Counted from the stretch's first letter, positions 45,229 to 58,600 are shown. The stretch: 64,000 nt of DNA from Macrostomum hystrix (GCA_950097015.1 CATNEN010000039.1:6960501-7024500); one strand, 5' to 3'. Made by a program: numbers and translations. The notes: generated from the sequence alone by a model not told the origin.

Positions 45229-46364
45229 CAGTGTTGGGCATCGTTAACTTTTTTTTAACGGATTAAACATCGATCCGTTAAAGTTAAAATTACAAAAAAG
45301 TTAACGTTTTACAACATTAGCCGTTAATTTCAGAAAAAGTTAACGTTTCAGCGTTAAAAAGCGTTAATTTAAAAGCATTAAAAATAGAATTAATAAAGGG
45401 CACGAGAAACCAACACGGCAACACATGATTTCCAAAGTAATTTTCATGAGACACCATTTTCAAGTGGTGTTTCCAGAATCAGCTGATGCATTAACAGTAT
45501 GCCATAGGGGCTAGGGCATAGCCGCATATTCATACATACTACATAGATAGACATAGACATAGGCATATGGAACCAAATATGAAAAGCCCTAAGTAAGAAA
45601 GGCTAAGATAGGTAGAAGAAAGCCAAAAGCTAATTGGGCAAAAGCGGCGGAAACTACTAAAGCACACCACACTACCAGGCAGTGCAGGCACTAGTCACAA
45701 TCACAACCGCACTACCAGTCTACCACTATACTAAGGTATACACTGATAGAACGACTCTAATATTGTAGAGACTTTTAACCAGTCAGCAGATTCATTGGAG
45801 AACTCGAAACAAATTCAGAGTATATTGCACACCTCATCTATCTCAACTTCTGTAACTTTATTCTTTCCGTAAGAGAAACCAACATCATGCGTAGCAGCGG
45901 TTTCTGTTTGAAATTTTGATTAGCACAATATGCGTTTGAAATGATTAACAAATACTGCATACTCAGCATTGTTAATCAGTTAATCAATACTAGTCACAGC
46001 CAAACTGAAACTGTGCCAAACTATTAATCAATAATAATAATAACCAGTGGGCATTGGCACTATCCAACTCAGCGAAACCACGTGAATTGGTCACTTGGGC
46101 CAACTTCGATCTAGACCGATTCTCTGAAATTGTTGCAAAAAAATGCTGAGTTCAATTCGTTTCATTTGACGCGAATTTTGTGCAAAATTCGTAATTAACG
46201 GAAGTTAACTGCAGTTAAATCGTCAAAAAAGTAACGGAAAATCATGAATCCGTTAAGAGAAAAAAAAATTAACTGAGATCCGTTAAAGTTAAAAAAACGT
46301 TAGCGGCCGGACTTTAACGGACTTTAACGGTTAACGGACATTAACGGACTTGTGCCCAACACTG
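45229..46364. mobile_element. Non-autonomous hAT-like element
   Basis: Ends are CAGTGTTGGGCA on the left and its reverse complement TGCCCAACACTG-like on the right. They are flanked by GGAGCAAG and GGAACAAG, an 8-bp target duplication with one mismatch, as in hAT elements. Subterminal regions are packed with TTAACGG/CCGTTAA words on both sides. No transposase frame in 1136 bp. Confidence 0.8.
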
Positions 46365-46534
46365 GGAACAAGTAATGTAATATTCTGAATTAGATCCACC
46401 TTCTTAAGTAAGCTTTTTTACTTCGCTCTAACCTGAGCTTACCTAACCTAAGAAGTTATCCCCACATCGGTTGTTACCACCGAGTCACCAAAACAATGAC
46501 CATAAAAATAACTGCCGTCTCTCTGACGTATAAA

Positions 46535-47034
46535 TCTTTCACCGCATTGTTTTCCGCATGGTTTTCTGCATGGTTTTCCGCATGGTTTTTTTTCCTGTAT
46601 TTTTGCATCATGCTGACTTGAATAAAGCACTTATGCGCTGCAATAATCCTTGGTAACATTTTTAGCAAACATATGAAAGAGATTCTAACAACTATATCAT
46701 ACAATATTATATGATACTAGGTCATATCTTACCAGATCATGCCATATCATACCATAACATGCCATATTATACCATATGATGCCATATAATACAAAATCAT
46801 GCCATATCATACCAGATTATGCCATATCATACCATATCATACCAGATTATGTCATATGCTAACATATAGACTATACTTCATCATACAAGATTAATACTAT
46901 ACCAGGTCATATCATACCATCCATTAAATTAAATTACAGTTTCACAGTAATTTTTACACCATACAAATTTTTTTTAATTTTTACACGGAAAAAAACCGTG
47001 CGGAAAACCATGCGGAAAACAATGCGGTGAAAGA
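46535..47034. mobile_element. Fold-back structure around an ATCATACCAT tandem tract
   Basis: 46535-46590 (TCTTTCACCGCATTGTTTTC with GCATGGTTTTCC repeats) is the inverted complement of 46990-47034. Between them 46690-46920 is made of degenerate ATCATACCATATC words. The arms are about 50 bp. No coding capacity; element class unknown. Confidence 0.6.
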
Positions 47035-47159
47035 CCCACATTTTTTTTGTGGTGCAATCTATTTTTGTGGTGGATATGCGTAAACAAACATGACTAACAG
47101 ACTTGAGGATAATGTACAATATGCTACTAATTAGAACTAAAATCGCACTATGCGGCAAC

Positions 47160-49415
47160 GTTTTGCTTGGTGATAATTAAAATACATTGTTTGTCTACTA
47201 GCATGTCTTTCATAGAAGCAGGCCCGTCAATTCAAGTTGGCATATTCAAGTGATTTTTATTAATACGCAGTGTGTGAAGACTGTTCACAGAGCAGTGGCT
47301 TTGATGTTATTTGTAACGTAAAATACGTTAAAAGTATACGCACAAGTAACTAATTTTTGTTTACATTATGAAGTGTAATGATAATGATGAAGTGTAGGTT
47401 GTGAAAACAAGAATTTAATTAGTGCTGTCTGCTGTGCAATGCTATGCATGCACTGCTTTTGGATACTAAACAACTTTTCCGAAGAATCAAAGCCACATAG
47501 CTAATGTGGGGATTGACAATGTGGTCACAAGTTAAAGGGGTTTGCTCATTAAAATTATAAGTCTAAATTAGGCCTACTGAAAGTACCGAAGAGCTTATGG
47601 CCAAGCTGACAATGGCCGAGTTTGCTTGAAAACCAAGAGTTGCTTCTCCCATTGCCAAATCAACTAGATCAGTCTAGCTGACTGCCATATGACCGAATCG
47701 ACCTGCAACTGATATTTTCAGCTGTTTTATGCCCTATTGTTTGAGTTTGCAGAGATTTCATAAGGCTTAAACTCAAACCCAAGCAAGGCCTTAATTTCCC
47801 CTTAGCATAGGCAAAAGTATGCTTAGTTGAAACTAGGCATACATGTGCAACACCCGGCCGACCCGGCCGAACCGGCCTGGTAAAACGAGGGCCAAGCAAG
47901 GTAAGTTGCAAAAACCAATAGACCAAGCGCAAAAAAATCAAAGGGGGGACCAAGGGACCAAAAAGGAAGGCGTGAAGAAAAGGAAAAAGGGGAGAGAAAA
48001 AGAGAGCAAATGAGAGCAAACTAAGTCGTAAATAGAGCAATGAAATGAACTAAGTCGCAAATGAGAGCAAAAACTAAGTCGCATGGCCGGCTAAGATTTG
48101 GGAGGTTGCGCATGTATGAAACTAGGCCTAGGGCGAGCTAATACGAATCATGTGACTAGCCTAGGCCTAGAATTGTAAAGAAGTATGTTTCACTAATTTA
48201 CTAAGCAGGTCCTATAGGCCTAGTCTAGATCATGTAGTTATATGCTAAAAATTTAGGTGGGCCTATGCATTGGTGTTGCTTGCTCAATTTGTTATGCACT
48301 TGCCTCATATTTAATTTTTGCTTACATTTAGTGCTCATAGTCATGGGAGTCATTGCTAGTATATAAAATTTGTAGGCATAATCACTAATAGTAACAAGAA
48401 GAAAAGGTTGTTGACATGAGAAAATAGACTTTGTTTCACTGCCCATTTATCAAATTGTTTTAACATATTTTAACATTCAAATGTGCTAACTAAACATTTT
48501 TAGCATACACTCAGAAGTAGGCCTAGCCTCATAATTTTTTCTGGCATGCACCCAACATGATCTGGACAGGTCCCTGAGTCCCTGATCAAACAGGTCCCTG
48601 TTGTGACAATAGCAGCCCTAGAAACATAGCTAGTCTAATTGCAAGAGGTAGGCCTAGTCATATGGCAAAAAAATGTTGATACACAGCTCTTGTCAAATTT
48701 TGTCTTGTTGGTAGGGCCTATAGATAAATAATATATAAAAGGTTAAGCTAGGGACCTACTATAATATAAATGTCTGATTCAGCAAAATAAATAGCTGTAT
48801 AGTAGGATCCAAGATCTGATGTAAATAAATATTATATTACTATAGTAATCTACAGCTAGCTATTGGATTGTATGAATTGAATTGACCAAATTATAAATTA
48901 TAAAAATTTTGGGCTTAACAAAAAATTCAGCCCCTAATAAGCCTTTATAATCAGACTAGAGAATAAATTTTGAAATGTTTAAATCTTTGACCTTTGAAAA
49001 AAGTATTTGACTAAATATTTTTACTTGCACATATAGTCACAAAATTCTCATTTTTAGAGTCATAGCTTATTATAAAAGTATCAATTCTAGTTACACAGAC
49101 ACACTTGTCACACTTTTGTTTTATTATTTTAATTCAGGGCAGCATCATTTTAATAAATTCTTGAAAAATTCTTGCTACAAGAATTTATAGTCTTGTTAAA
49201 ATATTCTATTTGTATTTTCTTTTATTAACATGCACCAGTGACATTTCTAGGCAATATTTATGATATACCCACTCTAATCCCTACTCTAAATAGCCAACTT
49301 TGAATAGAAAGTTTAATTTGAGCAAGCATAGAATTTCAATGCTGGGGAATAGTTCAATATCAAAGAGTGCGTGGGATTTTATCCCAATAGAATTAGCCTG
49401 CAGTTGCAACCCTGC
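47160..49415. other. AT-rich intergenic stretch, no gene seen
   Basis: Frequent TAGGCCTAG-type words (47820-48740), otherwise featureless. The missing first exon of KCMF1 may lie here. Confidence 0.45.
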
Positions 49416-49423
49416 CCCTGCAG

Positions 49424-51283
49424 CAGTCCTCCAACACTCGGCACTTTGGCATCAGCTGCGACGGCTGCGGCCAGCGGGCCTTCTCTGGCCGGCGCTATAA
49501 GTGCCTCCGCTGTCACGACTTCGACCTGTGCGGCCCCTGCTTCGACACTGCCAACTTCGGTGCCGCGGAGAGCCGCAGAGCCGCCCGAGGCGGTGGTGGC
49601 GAGCACGAGGCCTCACATCCCATGCAGTGCGTGCTCAGCCCCCAGCTGCTGCGGCTGTATCACTGCGATGACTTCTCAGAGTCGGGCAGCAGCAGCGTCG
49701 GCGGCGTTGGTGGCCTCGGCGCCGTCTCCTTCACCTGCCCGCTGTGCGGCCGGCTCGGATTGTCTGAGTCTGGCCTGACCGACCATGTTGTATCCGAGCA
49801 TGCCGAAGATTCTGTAAGCTGCTTTTCTTTGTGACTGGATGGTACTGTGTAAAACACTGCTGTTCGCAGTAGGCGATTCTGCTTACCCCTGACTTTCTCT
49901 TGGTCAAACGGTGTTCACTATTGCATAATCGCATATTATTAGAGTTGTAGCCTAGTCGTTAGAGCGTCGGACTCTTTGAAGGTCGGGCTTTCGATTCCTG
50001 ACTCGAGTGGAATTATTTGTGCTTGTGTCTTTTTAGCAAGACACTTAACTCTGGATTGCTTCAGTTCTGCCCAGCTGTTTAATCAGTACCAGCATCAGCT
50101 GAGGTAATTAAAGGTGGGTGTGGCGTCCCCCCAGTCCATGGACCGAACAGTCTTACGCGCAACAGCTGTCGACTGCACATCTGGCCCAAGTGGGGCAGGT
50201 GTAATAAACTATTATTTAATAAAATTAAATTTGACAGAAACCTTCTAGCCTACTATCCATGTTTGCACTACAAATTTAGTTGCTTTTGTTGCGAACGCCT
50301 TCAGCCCGCTGCAACTAAAAATTCTTTATTTACTTGTGCAATCTACACTACTTAGTAAGTAGGCAAATATGGTCGCATTAAAACATTTTGAAAAATAATA
50401 CAAAATTAAAGTAAAGTGTTGTCTATTTGACACAAGCAAATCGAAATCGAAATACCGCAGCAAAAAACCTGTGATTTTACTGGTCTAATTCGCTTCATTG
50501 TCTTGCCCCGCTCCTTCTGCTGCAGGCCGGCCCGGATGTGGTCTGTCCCGTGTGCGCCTCTGTGCCCAGCAGCGGGCCCTGCCCACGCATTCGCAGCTTT
50601 GTCCGCCATCTGCTGCACGATCACGCTGCCGAAGCGGCCAATTCGGCGGCCAATCGGCGTCGCCACCCGGCCGGCGATCCCATCGCCGAACTGCTGGCCC
50701 AGCTTGGCGGCCGGGCACCGCCCAGTCTGGAACTGCAGCTGCGGAGGAACCGCCTCCTGGAGCGACATCCGGTTGTCAGCTCAGTGGGCGCCGGCGCGTC
50801 TGCTGCTGGCGCTGCGTTGTCGGTTGCGTCAGCCGCATTTGGCATCCCTGCTCCGTCGGTGCCACCTGCTGAGCAGTCGCAGCCATCTTCAAGTCACAAG
50901 AAGTCGCAAGAACAGCAACAGCAGCAGCAGACTCAACGTTATCCGCTGCTTCGGGCTTTGGCCGCAGCTGATGCGGCCGCTGCAGCTAGTTCTGAAGCTC
51001 TTGACGCGCAGGTAATTTTAGTTAGTTTTCTTTCGATGTTGATCTAATCAGATCCTGAGATCCCATCATATCCCATCAGATCCTCAGATCCTCAGGTCTC
51101 TGACTTTCAAGCAGTCTGTTCCCATTAGATGCCTATTAGAATCCCAACGCAAATCCCTGGACGCAGGTGTCGGGTCGCCTGGCTGCGGAGCTCACTGCCG
51201 GCCTCTTCCTGCTTGCGGAGGCCGACCGCCGTCCTGACGAAGAGCGCGGAGACCGTGACTTTGACAAAGGCGCCGCGGCGTGA
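49424..51283 (+). CDS. KCMF1: KCMF1-like E3 ubiquitin ligase (ZZ finger + zinc finger), first exon missing
   Basis: Ubiquitin ligase family working in N-degron/lysosomal turnover. Exons 49424-49813, 50526-51011, 51167-51283 (TGA), all phase 0, give 330 residues without the start. The ZZ-type finger has CDGCGQRAFSGRRYKCLRC, then DLCGPC and HEASHPMQC, matching the family ligand order. A second finger is FTCPLCGRLG-LTDHVVSEH. Exon 2 continues with CPVCASVP, RHLLHDH and the family hallmark DPIAELLAQLGG, then Q- and A-rich sequence. The last exon has the short LFLLAEADRR helix seen near the family C terminus. In KCMF1 only a few residues precede the ZZ finger, so the missing exon is small. Confidence 0.92.
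49945..50225 (+). repeat. SINE family B (tRNA-derived), full length, in KCMF1 intron
   Basis: Head GTAGCCTAGTCGTTAGAGCG (box A), GGTCGGGCTTTCGATTCCTG (box B), body TTAGCAAGACACTTAACTCT and GTCCCCCCAGTCCATGGACC, tail CTGGCCCAAGTGGGGCAGGT, then an A/T-rich end. Confidence 0.88.
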
Positions 51284-51481
51284 CTTGTTTGAAGCTCATT
51301 TTTGTCGTTGTGTTTTGTTTGTTTTATGTAGGAATATTTGCTGCATACTGTTTGTTTGTCCAGATTAATATTCTCGAATCGTTTCCAAGAAATCAAAATG
51401 AGACCTGCTCTTCCTTTTGCCGGCCTGTTTGCTGCGTGGTATAGAGCTAACTAATGAATTGTTCTCATTAACCAAAAACTA

Positions 51482-51817
51482 TGTCCTCAATGACCTAATC
51501 CCTGTCCACAATGACCTAATCCCTGTCCTCAATGAACTAATCCCTGTCCTCAATGACCTAATCCCTGTCCTCAATGACCTAATCCCTGTCCTCAATGACC
51601 TAATCCCTGTCCACAATGACCTAATCCCTGTCCTCAATGACTTAATCCTTGTCCTCAATGACCTAATCCCTGTCCACAATGATCTAATCCCTGTCCTCAA
51701 TGACCTAATCCCTGTCCTCAATGACCTAATCCCTGTCCTCAATTACCTAGTCCCTGTCCTCAATGACCTAATCCCTGTCCTCAATGACCTAATCCCTGTC
51801 CTCAATGACTGCAACCA
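51482..51817 (+). repeat. 21-bp minisatellite downstream of KCMF1
   Basis: About 16 copies of a 21-bp unit starting AATGACCTAATCCCTGTCCT, with TCCTC/TCCAC variants. Confidence 0.96.
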
Positions 51818-52379
51818 AATTCTGACAATACTGACTCTACCTGTATTCACCAAACGTCAGTGTCAATGCAGTTTATTTCCTCCATGTATGACTGAGTCCT
51901 GTTCATCGCCTCGTTTGAATTCTCACACCTGTACAAAATAAGATGTAGCTCATAATTTTACACAGGCTTTACTGACAAGCTATCAGTAAATGATATCAGT
52001 AAATGCTATCATTTTAAACTGCTCAATTATAGATTCTGTAGGCTCGTTAACTTCGGCCTCTAATTCCAAGGCTTTAAAGGACAATAAGTGCTTTATGATT
52101 CGTATTTTGAGACGCGTTCTCAGCTAGTTTTTAATGAGTCTGTGATCGCTTGCATCACGATGTGTTTTTGATCTTACTGTGAGTCAGTAACTCTGTTTTC
52201 TTGGGTCGAATCAGCCCCATGATAGTTTGGTGTCTGTTGTTCTATCTGCGCTTTCATTTTGTGTCTGCTGTCCGCTTGTGCTTCTAGTTTCGTTAATTAT
52301 CCATGTATTAGTATACACTGCAATGCTCAGCGTGTACCGTCCTACATTATGTACCCCACCTTCACTCTCGCTGTCACCC

Positions 52380-52835
52380 TCCCATCACTCCTCCATTGTC
52401 ACTCTCCCTTCACTTAACACTTGTCACTAACCCCTCACTCCACCATTGTCACTCTCCCCTCACTCCACCATTGTCACTCTCCCATCACTCCACCATTGTC
52501 ACTCTCCCATCACTCCTCCATTGTCACTCTCCCATCACTCCTCCATTGTCACTCTCCCATCACTCCACCATTGTCACTCTCCCCTCACTCCTCCATTGTC
52601 ACTCTCCCCTCACTCCTCCGTTTTCACTCTCCCCTCACTCCTCCATTGTCACTCTCCCCTCACTCCTCCGTTTTCACTCTCCCCTCACTCCTCCATTGTC
52701 ACTCTCCCCTCACTCCTCCATTGTCACTCTCCCCTCACTCCTCCGTTATCACTCTCCCCTGACTCCACCTTTGTCACTCTCCCCTCACTCCACCTTTGTC
52801 ACTCTCCCCGACTCCACCATTGTCACTATCCCATC
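52380..52835 (+). repeat. 25-bp minisatellite
   Basis: About 18 copies of a 25-bp unit starting TTGTCACTCTCCCCTCACTC, with CTCCA/CACCA/CTCCG endings. Since 25 is not a multiple of 3, a repeat frame cycles through all three frames. Confidence 0.95.
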
Positions 52836-53881
52836 GTTTGAGGCAACACAGCGCGGTAGTTTAGTTATTAACCAGTTATTAACCAAATCTCTCACTCGTG
52901 TCGCATACTGTGAGTGTTTTTATAATTGATTCCTATTCAGATCAACCTTGCTGTGCCTCATCACTAGCCTTATAAAGATGAGACTCTCTCATTGAGTTCG
53001 CACTCACACCGATGCCTCAATTAAAAATAAATAAAGAACTTAATTTCATCGATTAGATTGCTGTTGCGTAGATAAGTTTCGAATTTGTTTGTCTTTCTCC
53101 TCTCTGAAACTGCCACCGCCCCCACCCCATAATTCACCGTGAACTGCCGTGAACCGATCTTTAGAGAATTTCTGTTAAAAGCCAAAACATATATTTTCAT
53201 TACTAATGTTGTCACCCTCAGATTTAACATAACACATTTTTGTCTGTTTCCATTTATTGTTTTGATCTTGTTTACAGAATTAAATAAAGCACAGGTGTCA
53301 ACGTAATATATCCATGTTCTAGGTATTTTTGTTTATTTGAGCCCGCTCCTAGCATGGAAATGTGTCTGTGTTTGGTGTGTGATTTAAGCTAAATTATAGC
53401 CCAATAAATTTGTTACAATCTACTTTATACTCAAAGCAGCTCATTTTGGAAGCCATACTCGCTGCGGCTCCAGTATGTATTGAAATTCGTGCTTCTGTTC
53501 ATTGAACACAAGTCTGACTAATTCTCTATAGAATTCCAATAGCTCTGAGCCTGATTGGCGGCAAAGGTTTATTTCACATTGCATTTCGCAAAAAATAATT
53601 CAAAATCGGCTTTTACAACAGTCTTTTCAGCAGTGTCAACAGTATACAGAACACGGTTAAACTGCAATATTTGTGAACAGGGAGGCGATACACGAGTAAC
53701 GAATGCAAGACGGTGGTTGCGTAGCATTGCGGTTTGCTCTGCTACTTTTTGCGGCCAGTTTGTCGTTAAATAAACGGTTTTTCTGTTCCTCCTAGCTGCA
53801 AAGTTTATGGACTCATCTAAACCGCACCGAAAGAACAGTGAAAAATTAAAAGATAAATAATTGAATATACAGGAGAAAATG
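52836..53881. other. Intergenic; likely 3' end of the Rho-like gene
   Basis: A minus-strand AATAAA lies near 53568 (GTGAAATAAACC), about 310 bases past the Rho stop, and could be its polyadenylation signal. No coding exon recognised. Confidence 0.4.
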
Positions 53882-54733
53882 TCAAGAAATACGACACTTT
53901 TTGCCTCCGCCAGAGGAATCACTTTTGTCCTTCACCGGCGGTGTGCCATCAGCGGCCGGCTCCTCGGTGAATGTGCGAACGGCCATGCTGAACACCGCCT
54001 CTAGGCTGTCCTGAAATTCGGAGTGGAACCCAACAGTTTGTTTTTGCAGTAGTCAGGTAGAAGCTTAAAGGTGCCCTCTGCTCACCTTATGCAGGCTTGA
54101 GCACTCCATGTACTGGTAGGCCCGGATCTTCTTGGCCAGTTTGGCGCCCATTTTGCTGCTAATCTCCATGGCGCTGCTCCGTCTAGAATTTCTGCTCCCA
54201 GCTTCGTCTAGTGAGTCTAAAACTGACAGCCGGCTGCTGTTGTCCTGCGGCAGCTTGCGCAGGTCGGTCTTGGTGCCGACTAAGATAAGCGCCGCGTCTG
54301 GGCATGTGCGGGCTATGAACGGCAGCCAGCGGGACTCCACATTGAAGTAAGACTCACAGTCCACCACGGAGAAGCACAACAGGACGCAGTCGGCTCCAGC
54401 ACAGTCGTAGGCTCGTAGCTCATCTGCTTCGGAGGCTCCTCTAGTGTCCTTGATAGTCAGGGTGATGCAGGCCCGGTAGTCGGCGCTCGGGATGATGAAT
54501 GGCCTCGTTGGCACGTAGGTGTTTGGAATAAAGCCGCGGTTGGGTTGCCAGTCTTCAACGCAGTACGCCATCAGCATCGAAGTCTTCCCGACGCTCGAGT
54601 CTCCAACTGTACAGCATTTGAAATTGAGAAACGACGACGAGGTTCGGCTGCTTCTGGCGCGTTCCGAGACAACCTCCATAGTGACGCAGTTTCCGCCGCT
54701 GGATTTGCCGCCTTCGCCGTTAAAGCGAAGCAT
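53882..54733 (-). CDS. Rho-family small GTPase with atypical switch II and CaaX end
   Basis: Membrane-anchored GTP switch acting on the cytoskeleton. Exons 54733-54086 and 54010-53882 join at phase 0, giving 258 residues. P-loop GDSSVGKT at 44-51; switch I NTYVPTRPF, with the Rho-type YVPT; base contacts GTKTDLR (153-159) and ECSSL. The last exon has SLEAVFSMAVRTF and ends KKCRIS, a CaaX box whose final Ser suggests farnesylation. Switch II reads DTRGASEADELR at 96-107 where Rho proteins have DTAGQE, so the catalytic Gln is replaced by Ala. A 36-residue N-terminal extension and a Ser/Arg-rich insert after TDLRKLPQ make it longer than usual (about 190). Translation could also begin at Met 19. 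Not assignable to Rho, Rac, Cdc42 or Rnd by eye. Confidence 0.9.
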
Positions 54734-55611
54734 ATATTATATCTGAGATTAGTCTGAGAGCAGCTGGCTCTGAAGCCTGTCCTGGGCGGCTTATTTTCAG
54801 TTTTAAAGCAGTGCCTTGCGGTGCCTAAGTAGACGAATTGGTCAGTTATCAAATGGATAAAGTTATAGTGAGGCACTGGAATACAGGAGGGTTGAAGATG
54901 GTCAAGACACCTGCAAGCATATTGTCGTTTGGTCAGGATGCCTTTCGAATTTAATTGCCAGTACATTCTTCTCTAGCAGGCGCTTTGTGCATTTCTTTAC
55001 ATTTTCTCGGTGCGTCTTTTCCGTCTCTGTGTTAGTAGACTTAGACAACTATTCGCGGCACCGAGTCAGAGGTCTGAGCTGCCATACACCCCACGGCCTC
55101 TGTGCATCTCAGTTTTACTGAGTTCTACTTTCGGCACGGGTTTCTCTACTGAGTCTCCACGGGCAACAATGGCCAAGGAGAGCCAGGGAGTTGCTTTATT
55201 CCTGTGTGCCCTGCTAGGCTATTGTTAGCTTCTATCACATTCCATCTTAGTACGAAGCCCCAGCAATGTGGAACACGCCGAGCTCTTGGTCGGAAAACTG
55301 ATCCCACAGAACGGTGGCCATTTTTGTTGCTAAGTACAACACTCCTATCGCCATTAATTATTGCTAATGGCTAAGCAATATTCTAGGAGAGGCAATGGCG
55401 GAGGTGTGCGAGGCAAGGGTTGCCACAAGCCCAGCGAAATCTGCTCACGCTTCATGGGCAGTTAGATAAAAGTGCAGAAATTCAAGATTGTAAGATAAAA
55501 ATTTAACTGGCATTCGACACTTTTATCGGCCGAAAAAGCCTTGATTTTTATCTACTAAAAAGCGCTTTCCCGCGGTTTCAGGTAGTTTCAAGTGCTAAGC
55601 AATATTAAGCA
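54734..55611. other. Divergent intergenic region between Rho-like and FAXDC2-like genes
   Basis: The two genes face away from each other, so both promoters should lie here. A 72-codon plus frame at 55010-55228 shows no domain. Confidence 0.45.
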
Positions 55612-58600
55612 ATGGGTGCTTGGTCGCTGCTAGACAACCACAACTTTCGGACCTATGTCGCATGGACGTCGCTGTCGTCTATTGGCGTCTTCTGGTTGTT
55701 TTCGATTCTGTTCTGCATAGCGGACCTGTACCCAACTCCCTGGTTTCTTATGCAGTTCAAGGTTCAACCAGGAAAGAATGTTCCAGTGAGTTTGCTGTGC
55801 AGTTGTCACAGTCGGATCGTTTTTTTAAGTGCCTCTTGAAAATATGATTCTATGCAAGCAGAGTATTCGCGCACTCTTTACTGTTTTAGTTGTTGACTGT
55901 CGTTCTTTTTAGGGGCCTCTTGTGCTCCAGTTCAAACCAGCTCTAGGCAGTTTCGAATTTCTCTCTCTTTCTCTCTTTGAATACTGAGTTTAGAGAAGAA
56001 AAGGGTTTGCTTCAATGTCACAGAAGAGATGTTTAGACTCAGAAGTGTGAGCCGTTTTCTAACAGAGATGAATGAATTCCGAAAATCTTGCTTGGTTTTT
56101 TGTTCTTCAGCAAGAGATGCTTTCAAACAGAGAAGGTTAAACTTTCCAAACTACGTCGTACCATGGTGCGTCCAAAAAGTTCTTACTAATATCTGTGCAT
56201 GTGTTCGACCGATTTTGATGAAAAAAAAACACAATCATAAATTAATATGTAATAAATTCAGCGCTAAAGTTTTAAATTAGTCGGGTGGACAGAAATAAAG
56301 TTATCGATCATTTACTAAAGAACCAACGAAATTGGCAATACGATTTTAGCGCAAAACAAAACGTTAAGTTAACGAGCAAACAGTTCAGCTGGTAAGTTCT
56401 GGAACTTCAAAATTTCAGGTTACCAATCGTGAAATCTTCAAAAAAGTCTCCATTCCGTCGAATGCACTTATCATACCGCGTTGGCAGCTCCTCGATCCAC
56501 ACCGACCACATGCCCCTAGGAATCGCTCTAATCAGCCCCTCAGCAGCCACTTTCAGCTCTGGGAAGCTGGCGAACCGCTGGCCTCGCAGCTGCGCCTTGA
56601 CGTGCCCAAAAAGACCATAGTCAGATGGTGCCAAATCAGGTGAGTAAGGTGGATGCGACCACTGCTGGAATCCGAGGCTGGCGATGTGAGAGCGAGTGAG
56701 GGCTGCCGAGTGCGGCCGGGCATTGTCGCAGTGTAGCAGGACGCCTTTGCGCACGATTCGCTGCCATTGCAACAGCTCCTGCCTCAGCCTCGCAAGCTCT
56801 TCACAAAACTTCTCGCTGTTTTGTGTCTGGCCCTGGCCGTACCATGTGAACATGAGGGGCCCGCTCGCATCCCAAAAAACACTTAACATGGTCTTCTTGG
56901 GATAGGTGCCTGCACTTTAGATGTCACCGCCGCCGCCGCCCCTTGGAAGCCGGGCCCTGGACTCCTGCCGGGACAGTGGGTCGTAAAGGGCGAACATGGA
57001 CTCATCTTGCGTGATGAATCTGCGCTGGAATTCGTCTCCCAGAGCTGAAATTGCCGCTCTTTGTTGTAAGCAGACTTCGTAACGGCGATTTTTCTGCTCC
57101 TGAGTCAGCAGTTGTTCGGGAGGCAGGTGGTATGATTGGTCGCTGACTCGCTGTATGCTTATTTAAATCTACCTTATTTACAATTACTGTACGCCCGCTT
57201 CCACTCTGCGCACTCACCTTGTTTCTCTAACCCTCGTTCGCATTGTGCAGTGGCATCGTCCACCCACCCCCTCCGTTTTAGCCTATTTGCACTGAATTAT
57301 ATAATAAACGTGTGGAGGCTCCCCCCTCCGGTTCAACTGGTTGGTTAGCGCGATTTGCCTACCGTTTTGAGCACAGCATAATTGGCTACTAGCTATCGGC
57401 CTTTTTTGGATTGCTCTAGTACATTATTTTGGTAGCAGAGCGTGGTTGGGCAAGGCCTAAGTTTCCACGCTGAATAAACAATAACTACTGTGCAACCAGA
57501 GGCCACGATGGAACACGACAACGCCATTCCACCGCAGCAGGACGAACAAGAAGATGATCGCGCGCTGCATTTGGAGAAGCTGCGCTTTGAGAAGTCCAGA
57601 AGAAAGGCAACGCTAACTCGGTGTAAGAGCAAGCTATCATGGCTGCTACAGAAACGCGCTTCTGACGACGAAGTGCAAGAAGCCTGTGACAACCTGTCGG
57701 ATCTGCAGGAGCAAGTCAGCACCATTCAGGAACAGCTTTACGAAGGCTACGTGAGCACAAAGGACGACGAGAGGCGACAGCGTCTGCTCGACGAGATGGA
57801 GGAGATGGAGCGCGACTACCAGGCTGCGATTCAACGCGTCGAATCTGCCAGGGGCCGTCAAGCGCAACGCGAACAAGAAGCGCCTCCTGCTGCGAGGGCA
57901 AATGCCGAAGACGCTGCTGCAAACCAAGACGAAGCAGTTGGTGAGTTAGACAGACTTTCTGTTAGCGCTGCGTCCAGCAAGGCGTCGCACCCCAAGGAGA
58001 TCTCCAAGGACCTGTGGAAGATGTTAAAGCGTGTTGAAATCCCAACGTTCAGTGGGGACAAGCAGAGTTACGAGAACTGGAAGGCAGCTTTTGTGGCGTG
58101 CATTGATAGCGCCCCCGCTACGCCCGAGTTTAAACTGCTGCAACTCAGGCAGTACCTACAAGGTGAGGCATTGAAGGTCATCGAGCACTTGGGGCACTCA
58201 GCGACGGCATATGAGGCGGCCAAGGAAAGACTTGATAGAGAGTTCGGTGGAAAACGCCGGCAACTCGCCTTGCACTTGGAGGAGTTGGATAACTTTCCTG
58301 CTGTGCGCTACGGAAACACTAAAGATCTGAAAAGTTTTGCAAATTTGCTGGATATAGCCGTGATTAATTTAGAAGAGGCTGGAAAGGACACTGAGCTGCA
58401 AGATGGAATGCTGTATGTCAGACTGCAGAAGAAACTGCCCGAGCAAATGGTTTCCCACTATCGGAGGTGGATCTTTGAGCAACGGAAGCAGGAAAGTGTC
58501 AGGAATCTTCGGATGTGGGTGCTGCAAGAAGCGGAATTTCAGACCGAAGCGTTGGAAATCGTGCAGGGCGTTGCCACGCCTCACCTAGAGAGCCAGAAGT

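Noticed and set aside
49950..50020. True tRNA gene
   Set aside because: tRNA-like head of SINE family B with the same downstream body as other copies.
57136..57348. 70-codon frame found in both 57136-57348 and 62366-62578
   Set aside because: It is the two identical BEL long terminal repeats, not a gene.
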